56,504 nucleotides of DNA from Amycolatopsis sp. MtRt-6 (GTDB taxonomy: Bacteria; Actinomycetota; Actinomycetes; Mycobacteriales; Pseudonocardiaceae), in the NCBI RefSeq assembly GCF_017308975.1, contig NZ_JADWPD010000050.1:1-56504 (forward strand), written 5' to 3'. This document shows, piece by piece, positions 11,201-20,200 of this stretch. How positions within the stretch are numbered: the stretch's first letter is position 1; each line of letters opens with the position of its first letter. The translations under genes were made by a program, and so were the position numbers. Below the pieces are notes generated by a model. It did not search any database, was not told the DNA's origin, and worked only from the letters and a program-made list of their open reading frames with translations.

Positions 11201-14200
11201 GTTGGCGCGGGCGTTCACCTCGGCGTAGGTCAGCTCGACGTCCTCGAACACGAGTGCCACCGCGTCGGGGGCTTCGGCGACGCGGCGGGCGAACATCCCG
11301 GGGAACGTCTCGGTGCCCGCCGGGTCGAGCGAGCCTGCCCACTCGGTGAGCACCCGGTCGCGCTCATCGCCGTCGAGGAGGTCCAGGGCGCCGACCGGGC
11401 GGTCGGGCTCGGCCAGCGCCGCACGCAGCAGCACTTCCAGGCGGCGCAGGATCGCGTTCGCGCCCGCGTGGTCGAAGACGTCGGCGTTGAACTCCAGGAC
11501 GCCGGCGATCCCGGCGTCGCGCTCGGTCAGCGAGATCGACAGGTCGAACTTCGACGTCCCGGTGGTCACCGGGACCTCGGTGACGGCCAGGCCGGGCAGG
11601 GTCACCTCGGCGCGGGCGTTGTTCTGCCCGGCGATCATGACCTGGAACAGCGGGTGGTACGACAGCGACCGCGCCGGGTTGAGCACCTCGACCAGGCGCT
11701 CGAACGGCACGTCCTGGTGGGCGTAGGCGTCGAGGTTGCGCTCGCGGACCCGGGCGAGCAGCTCGCGGAACGTCGGCTCGCCGCCGGTGTCCACGCGCAG
11801 GACCAGGGTGTTGACGAAGAACCCGACCAGGTCGTCGAGGGCCGGGTCGGTGCGCCCGGCGATGGGCGAGCCGATCGGCACGTCGGTGCCCGCGCCGAGG
11901 CGGGTGAGCAGGGCGGCGAGGGCCGCGTGCACGACCATGAACACGCTGGCGCCGCTCTCGCGGGCCAGCTCGGCCAGGCTCGCGTGGAGGCCGGCGTCCC
12001 AGGTGAAGGTGTGCAGCTCGCCGCGGAAGGTCGCGGTCGCCGGGTGCGGCCGGTCCAGCGGCAGCTCGATCCGGTCCGGCAGGCCGTCGAGGGCCGTCCG
12101 CCAGTAGTCCAGCTGCGCGCTCAGCACGCTGTCCGGGTCGTCCTCGCGGCCGAGCAGGTCCCGTTGCCACAGCGTGTAGTCCGCGTACTGCACCGGCAGC
12201 GGCGTCCATTGTGGAGCGTCACCGGCGCGGCGGGCGGCGTAGGCCGTGGCGATGTCGCGCCACAGCGGGGCCATCGACCAGCCGTCGGAGGCGATGTGGT
12301 GGAACACCAGCGCGAAGACGTGCTCGCGGGCGCCGAGCCGCAGCAGCTCCGCGCGGACCGGCACGTGCCGCTCCAGGTCGAACGACCCGCGGACCAGCCC
12401 GGTGAGGGCCGCGTCGAGGTCGGCGACCTCGCGCACCGGCAGATCGACGTCCACGGCCGGGAGGATGTCCTGGTAGGGCACGCCGTCCCGCTGCGGGAAG
12501 CGGGTGCGCAGGGCCTCGTGGCGGGCGACCACGTCCGAGAGCGCCGAGCGCAGCGCTTCGACGTCGAGGTCGCCGTCGAGCCGCATGACCAGCGGGACGT
12601 TGTAGGTGGCCGAGGGTCCTTCGAGGTGGTGCAGGAACCACAGCCGCTGCTGCGCGCCCGAGAGCGGGACGAGGTCCGGGCGGCGCGCGGGCAGCAGCGG
12701 TGGCCGCGCGGTCCCGCGAGCGGTGGCGAGCACCCCGGCCAGGCCCGCCGGGGTCGGCTTCTCGAAGACCGCCCGCACTTCGAGTTCGGCATGCAGCGTG
12801 GTGCGGACGCGGGCGATCAGCCGGGTGGCCAGCAGCGAGTGGCCGCCGAGGGCGAAGAAGCTGTCGTCCGGGCCGACCCGCGGCAGGTCGAGGACGTCGG
12901 CGAAGAGCGCGCACAGCTGCCGTTCGACCGGCGTGCGCGGCTCCCGTTCCGAAACCGGTGCGCTCGCCTCCGGCGCCGGCAGCGCGCGGCGGTCGAGCTT
13001 GCCGTTCGCCGTCACCGGCAGCGCGTCGAGCAGGACGATCGCCGACGGCACCATGTGCTCCGGCAGCCGTTCGGCGGCCAGCGCCCGCAGGTCCGCGGAC
13101 AGGGCCGCGCTGCGGCGGGCGCGCCGGGGGTTGCCGGTGTAGGTCAGGAGGTCCGCCGAACCGGGCCGGAACGCGCCGGCCGGGTCACCGCTGGTGAACA
13201 GGACGTCGACCGAGCCGTCGCCGGCCGCGGACCAGGTGACGACCGCACCCAGCGCGTACCAGTCCTCGGGGTTCACGCCTTCGGTGATCCGCCCGTTCGG
13301 GACGCCTTCGACGCGCAGGCCGTCGCGGCGCCGAGCGACCACTTCGTCCACAGAGGACACATCGGTGCCCCAGGTCAGCGTCTCGGCCGGGAGGGGCTCG
13401 GCGGTCCCCGGCCGCAGGACCACGTCGTAGCGGTACTGGGTGAGTTCGTTGACCGCCCGGCCGCGCTTGACGCGGATGTCCGCGGCGACCCCGTCGAGGC
13501 CGGCGAAGAACTCCGGCGCCACCAGGAGTTCCTTTTCCCCCGGCAGAAGCTGGTCGACGTCGCCGCCGCGGGCCTGGGCCACGGCGGTGTGGAACGCCCG
13601 GACCTGGCGCAGGTCGCGGACGTCCCCGACGAAGAGCGCCCCGCCCGGCGCCAGGAGTGCCAGGGCCTGGCGCACGACGTCGAGGAGGTACGTCCCGCTC
13701 GGGAAGTACTGGACGACGGAGTTGAGCACGATCGTGTCGAAGAACCCGGACGGCAGGCCGGCGAGGTCGGCGGCCTCGCCGGTGCGCAGTTCGACGCGCC
13801 CGGCGAGCGTGGGGTCGGCCGCGACCCGCTCGCCCAGCGAGGCGATGGCCTCGGCGGAGATGTCCGTGCCCCAGTAGGCCTCGCAGTCCGGAGCCAGCTC
13901 GGTCAGCAGCAGGCCGCTGCCGACGCCGATCTCCAGGACCCGCTTCGGCCGCAGCGAACGGATCCGGGCGACGATGGCGTCGCGCCACTCGCGCATCTCC
14001 TCGGGCGGGAGCGGCTCGCCGGTGTAGCTGGAGTTCCAGCCGGCGAACTCGTCGCCGGTGCCCGAGTGGATCTCGGTCTCCTCCTCGGCCGCACCGGGCG
14101 TGTCCGCCGGGACGACGTACCCGACCAGCCGGACGTCGCCGGGCCGGTCTTCGCGGGCGACGACGACGGCGTGGGCGACGTCGTCGTGCGCGGACAGCGT

Positions 14201-17200
14201 CGCGGCGATCTCGCCCGGCTCGACGCGGAAGCCGCGGATCTTGATCTGCTCGTCGCCGCGGCCGAGGAACTCGAGGACGCCGTCGGGCCGGAAGCGGGCG
14301 AGGTCGCCGGTGCGGTACATGCGGGTGCCCGGCGCGCCGAACGGGTCGGCGACGAACCGCTCGGCGGTGAGCCCGGCCCGGCCGAGGTAGCCGCGGGCGA
14401 GCTGGACGCCGGCCAGGTACAGCTCGCCGGGGGTGCCCGGCGGGACCGGGCGCAGGGTGGCGTCGAGGACGTAGGTGCGGGTGTTCCGCACCGGACGTCC
14501 GATGGGGACGGAAGTGTCCGCCGCGGACGTGTGCCACGCGGTGACGTCGACCGAGGCCTCGGTGGGGCCGTAGAGGTTGTGCAGTTCGGCGTCGAGGACC
14601 TCGGGGAACCGGGTGACGGCGTCGAGCGGCAGCGCCTCGCCGCTGCACAGCACGCGGCGCAGGCTCGTGCACTCCGCCGCCGCCGGCTCCTGGAGGAAGA
14701 CCTGGAGCATCGACGGGACGAAGTGGACGGTGGTGACGCCGCGGTCGCGGATCAGCCGGGCGAGGTAGGCGGGGTCCTTGTGCCCGTCCGGCCGGGCGAG
14801 CACCTCGGTGGCGCCGGTGAGCAGCGGCCAGAGGAACTCCCACACCGAGACGTCGAAGCTGGACGGCGTCTTCTGCAGCACGCGGTCGCCCGTGGTGAGG
14901 CCGTATTCGTCCTGCATCCAGAGCAGCCGGTTGACGATGCCGGCGTGCGGGACGACGACGCCCTTGGGCCGGCCGGTCGACCCGGAGGTGTAGATGACGT
15001 ACGCCGGGTTTTCCGGCCGCAGCGGCACGTCCAGGGGCTCGTCCGGAACCCCGGCCAGGGTGTCCGGGTCGTCCAGCAGCAGCGCGCCCGGGACGGCGGT
15101 CTCCGCGACGGCCAGCACCAGCGCCGGGTCGGCGTCTTCGAGCATGAACGCGATGCGGCCGGCCGGGTAGCCGGGGTCGAGCGGCAGGTAGGCCGCGCCC
15201 GTCTTGAGGACGGCCAGGATCGCCGTGACCAGGTGCGTCGAGCGCGGCAGCGCCAAGGCGACCACGCGTTCCGGCCCGGCTCCGCGCGCGGCCAGCACGC
15301 GGGCGAGGCGGTTCGAGACGGCGTCCAGCTCGGCGTAGGTGAGTTCGTCGTCTTCGAAGACCAGCGCCGGGTGGCCGGGCGTCCGCGCGACCTGGGCGGC
15401 GAACAGCTCGGGCACGGTGACCGCGGGGACGTCCTCGACGGCACCCGACCAGGTCTGCTCGAGGCCGGCCCGCTCGGCCGTCGTGAGCACGTCCAACGAA
15501 CCCAGGCGGCGGTCCGGCGCGTCGACAACCTGCCTGAGGAGGGTTTCCAGGCGGTCGAGGAGGCCGGTCACGGTGGCCCGGTCGAACACCTCGGCGTTGA
15601 ACTCGGCCTGGCCGTGCAGGCCGTCGGCGCCTTCGGTGAAGGAGAACCAGAGGTCGAACTTGGCCGTGCCGGTGCCGACGGGCTGCTCAGTCACGGTCAG
15701 GCCGGGCAGCTCGACGCCGCTGCCGGGGGTGTTCTGCCAGGCGAGCATGGTCTGGAACAGCGGGTGGTGCGCCAGCGACCGGGCCGGGTTCAGCGCTTCG
15801 ACCAGCCGCTCGAACGGCACGTCCTGGTGGGCGTAGGCGTCGAGGCTGCGGTCCCGCACCCGGGCCACCAGGTCGCGGAACGACGGGTCACCGCCGGTGT
15901 CCACCCGCAGCACGAGGGTGTTGACGAAGAACCCGACCAAGTCGTCGAGCGCGGCGTCGGTGCGGCCGGCGATCGGGGTGCCGATCGGGATGTCGGTGCC
16001 CGCGCCGAGCCGGGACAGCACCGCGGTGAGGCCCGCGTGCACGACCATGAACGGGCTGGCTCCGCACGCGCGGGCGAGGTCGGCGAGCCCGGCCTGGAGC
16101 CCGGCGTCCCAGGCGAAGGTGAAGAACTCACCGCGGTGGGCCGAGACCGCCGGGTGGGGGCGGTCGAGCGGGAGCGCGATGCGGTCGGGCAGGCCACCGA
16201 GCGTTTCACGCCAGTAGCCGAGCTGTGCGGCTTCCTCGGTGGCCAGGAGTTCGCGTTGCCAGAGCGTGTAGTCCGCGTACTGCACCGGCAGCGGCGTCCA
16301 GGGGGGAGCTTCGCCGCGCAGGCGGGCGCGGTAGGCCGTGGCGATGTCCCGCCACAGCGGGGACAGCGACCAGCCGTCGGCGGCGATGTGGTGCACGACC
16401 AGGACCAGCACGTGCCGCCGCGGGTCGACGGTGAGCAGCTCCGCGCGCACCGGCACACCGGCCCCCAGGTCGAACACGCCGCGGACCAGCCGGTCCACCT
16501 CGGTGTCCGCATCGGACACCGAGCGGACGGTGAGCGCCACCGTCCCTTCCGGCAGGACCTGCTGGTACGGGACGCCGTCGACGACCGGGAAGACCGTCCG
16601 CAGTGCCTCGTGCCGGTCGACGACGTCGTTGAGCGCTTCCCGCAGCGCGTCGACGTCGAGTTCCCCGGCCAGCCGCATGACGAGCGGGACGTTGTAGGTC
16701 GCCGAGCCGCCGTCGAGGCCGTGCAGGAACCACAGCCGCCGCTGCGCGAACGACAGCGGCAGCCGCTCCGGCCGCTCGGTGACGCGGGTGAGCGGACGGC
16801 GTTCGGTCCCGGTGACGGCCCCGGCGAGCAGCTCCGCGAGCGCGGCCGGCGTCGGGGCGTCGAACACCGCCCGCACCGGCACCTCGGCGCCGACGGCCGC
16901 GCGGATCCGCTGGATCAGCCGGGTGGCCAGCAGCGAGTGCCCGCCGAGAGCGAAGAAGTCGTCGTCCGGACCGGCCTGCGGCACCCCGAGGACGTCGGCG
17001 AACATCTCGCACAGCAGCTGCTCGACGGGGTTGCGCGGCGCGCGGCCCGGTCCGGCGGTGAAGCGTTCCGGGCTGGGCAGGGCCTTGCGGTCCAGCTTGC
17101 CGGAGGCGAGCACCGGCAGCTTGTCCAGCACGACGAACGCCGAGGGCACCATGTACAGCGGCAGCCGGTCCCGCACGTGCGCGCGCAACGACGCCACGAG

Positions 17201-20200
17201 CGCACCGGTTTCCCGGCGGGCCGCGGGGTTGTTGGCGTACGACGCCGGCGTGCCCGTCTGCCGCACCGGGCGGTAGGCCGGCCCCTCTCCCGAGCGCCCC
17301 AAGGCCACATTGGGGCGCATGAAGACGGCCTCCAGCTCGCCCCCGTCGGCCGCCGGCGTGATCGCGACGCGGTAGCCGGCCCGCTCGCCGAGCGCGTACA
17401 GGGCTTCCGGGTCGACGCCGTCCCGGCGGTCGAGGGCGGCCAGGGCCGCCTCGGCGTCGCCGGTGTCCAGGGCGCGGACCGCGGCCAGCTCGCCGGCCAG
17501 CCGCGCGTCCGGGATCGCGGTGACCCGCAGCCGAGCCGGGGTCTCGGCGGCCAGGAACCGTTCCACCGCACCGAGGTCGCCGAACGCGACGACCTGCTCG
17601 TCGGCGACGGCGCGCTGCGGCGCCTTCCGCAGCACGACGTCGTAGCGGTGCCGGGTCAGCTCGTTGTGCGCGGTGCCGCGCTTGACCCACAGGTCGACGT
17701 CGCCGAAACCGTCGAGGCCGCGGGCGAGGGCCGGGAAGAAGTCCGGGTCGAGAACCAGCTCGCCCTCGCGGGCGATCGCCTGGTCCACGGCGGCGACGTC
17801 GGCCCGGCCGCGGCGCAGCTCGACGGCGGTCCGGAAGGCGCGCAGCGAACGCAGGTTGCGGATGTCGCCGAGGAAGATCGTCCCGCCCGGCTTCAGCAGG
17901 TCCGCGGCGGTCCTGACGACCTCGGCGAGGTAGTCGGCGCTCGGGAAGTACTGGGCGACGGAGTTGATGACGACGGTGTCGAACGGCTCGTCCGGCAGCT
18001 CGCCCAGGTCGTGGGCGGGCCGGGCGGCGAGGTGGACCTTGGCCGCGTAGGACGTGGCCGCGACCTCGCGCCGGACGTTCTCGACGGCGCTCTCGGAAAG
18101 GTCGACACCCCAGTAGGTTTCGGCGTCCGGGGCGATCCGCGACAGGATGAGCCCGCTGCCGACGCCGATCTCCAGTACCCGCTTCGGCCGCAGCGAACGG
18201 ATCCGGTCGATCGTCGCCGCGTGCCACTCCCGCATCTCTTCCAGCGGGATCTCGGTGCCGTCGTAGCTGGAGTTCCAGCCCGCGAAGTTCTCCTCGATGC
18301 CGTGGGAGCCGGCGAGCATCTCCTCGTGGACGTCGTGCCATTCGTCGACGTGGCCCTGTTCGGCCGCCGCGTCGCGGTCGGGCACCGGGACGGCGTAGGC
18401 GATCAGCTGCCCGTCCTGCGCGACGACGACCGACTGGCCGACGCGCGGGTGCTCGGCGAGCACCGACTCGATCTCGCCCAGTTCGATGCGGTAGCCGCGG
18501 ATCTTGACCTGGTCGTCGGCCCGGCCCAGGAACACCAGCCGGCCGTCCGGCAGCCACTTGACGAGGTCACCGGTCCGGTAGAGCCGTCCGCCGGAACCGA
18601 ACGGGTCGGCCACGAACCGCTCGGCGGTCAACCCCGGCCGCCCGAGGTAGCCGCGGGCCAGGCCGCTGCCGGCGAGGTACAGCTCCCCGACCACCCCGAC
18701 CGGGACCGGGGCGAGGTGCGCGTCGAGGACGTACGCCCGGGTGCCGGGGTCCGGCACGCCGATCGGCACGGCCGAGCCCGGGGCGATCTCGGGGTCGCAG
18801 AGGCCGAGCGTCGAGTTGGTCGTGGCCTCGGTCGGGCCGTAGGCGTTGAACATCCGCCGCCCCGGCGCCCAGCGGCGCACCAGCTCGGGCGAGACGCGTT
18901 CGGTGCCCGCCAGGAGCACGCTGTCCCGCGGCAGGTCGCAGTCCTCGGGGAACTCGGCGAGCAGGGCGGGCGGCAGGATCATGAAGTCGACGCCGTGGGC
19001 GTGCGCGTATTCGGCCAGCTCGGGACCGGGCACCCGGCGCTCGGCCGGGGTGATCACCAGGCGGCCGCCGGAGAGCAACCCGAGGCAGAGGTCCCAGAAG
19101 GCGACGTCGAAACTCGGCGACGCGAACTGCAGCACCCGGCTGTGCGGGCCCACCCCGAACCGCTCGGACTGCGTCGCGACGAGCTTCGCGACCCCCGCGT
19201 GGGAAACCACGACGCCCTTGGGGCGCCCGGTGGAGCCGGAGGTGTAGATGACATAGGCGGCGTTGGCCGGGACGATCGCCGCGGCCGGGTCCGTCGCCGG
19301 TGCGCCGCCGGTGTCCAGATCGTCGAGGAGCAGGACGTCGCCGTCGAAGAGCCCGGCCAGTTCGCCGGTGGTCACCACGCACACCGGGCGCGCGTCGGAC
19401 ACCATGAAGGCGATCCGCTCGGCCGGGTAGTCCTGGTCCAGCGGGAGGTAGGCAGCGCCGGCCTTGAGCACGGCCAGCTCGGCGACGATCATGTCGATCG
19501 AGCGCGGCACGGCGAGCGCGACGACCTGCTCGGGACCGGCACCGCGGCCGATGAGGACGTGGGCGAGCCGGTTGGCGCGCGCGTCCAGTTCGGCGTAGGT
19601 CAGCTCCTCGTCTTCGAAGACGAGCGCGACGGCGTCCGGGTTCTCGCGGACGCGGGCCGCGAACAGCTCCGGGAACGTGACCAGCGGGGTGGCGAGGTCC
19701 GTGTCGTTCCAGCCGTCCAGGATCTCGTGCCGCTCCGGCGCGGTCATCAGGGCGAGCCGGTCGACCGGCCACTGTGGACGTTCGGTCGCCGCGGCGAGGA
19801 GGTGCCCGAGGTGGTCGAGCATGCGGTCCACAGTGGACTCGTCGAGCACGTCGGCGCGGTAGCGCAACCCGCCGGTGGTCAGGTTGAGATCCAGCGGAAG
19901 GTCCGTTTCGGCGCCGAAGCCGACGTTGACGAGCAGCGCGCCCCCACGACCGGGCTCCGGGTCCAGCTCGGCGACCAGGTCGGCGAACGGCACCTCGTGC
20001 GCGAGCGCTTCCTCGCGCGCCTCCCGCACCCGGGCCACGACGTCGGCGAACCCGGGCGAGCCGCCCAGGTCCACCCGCAGCGGCACCAGCGAGCCGATCC
20101 CCAGCTGGACGTCGACAGTTCCCGCATAGCGGGACAACAGCACCGTGAACGCCGCCAGCAAGGTCAGCTCGTCGGCCTCCGGCAACGGCCGGCCGAGCAC

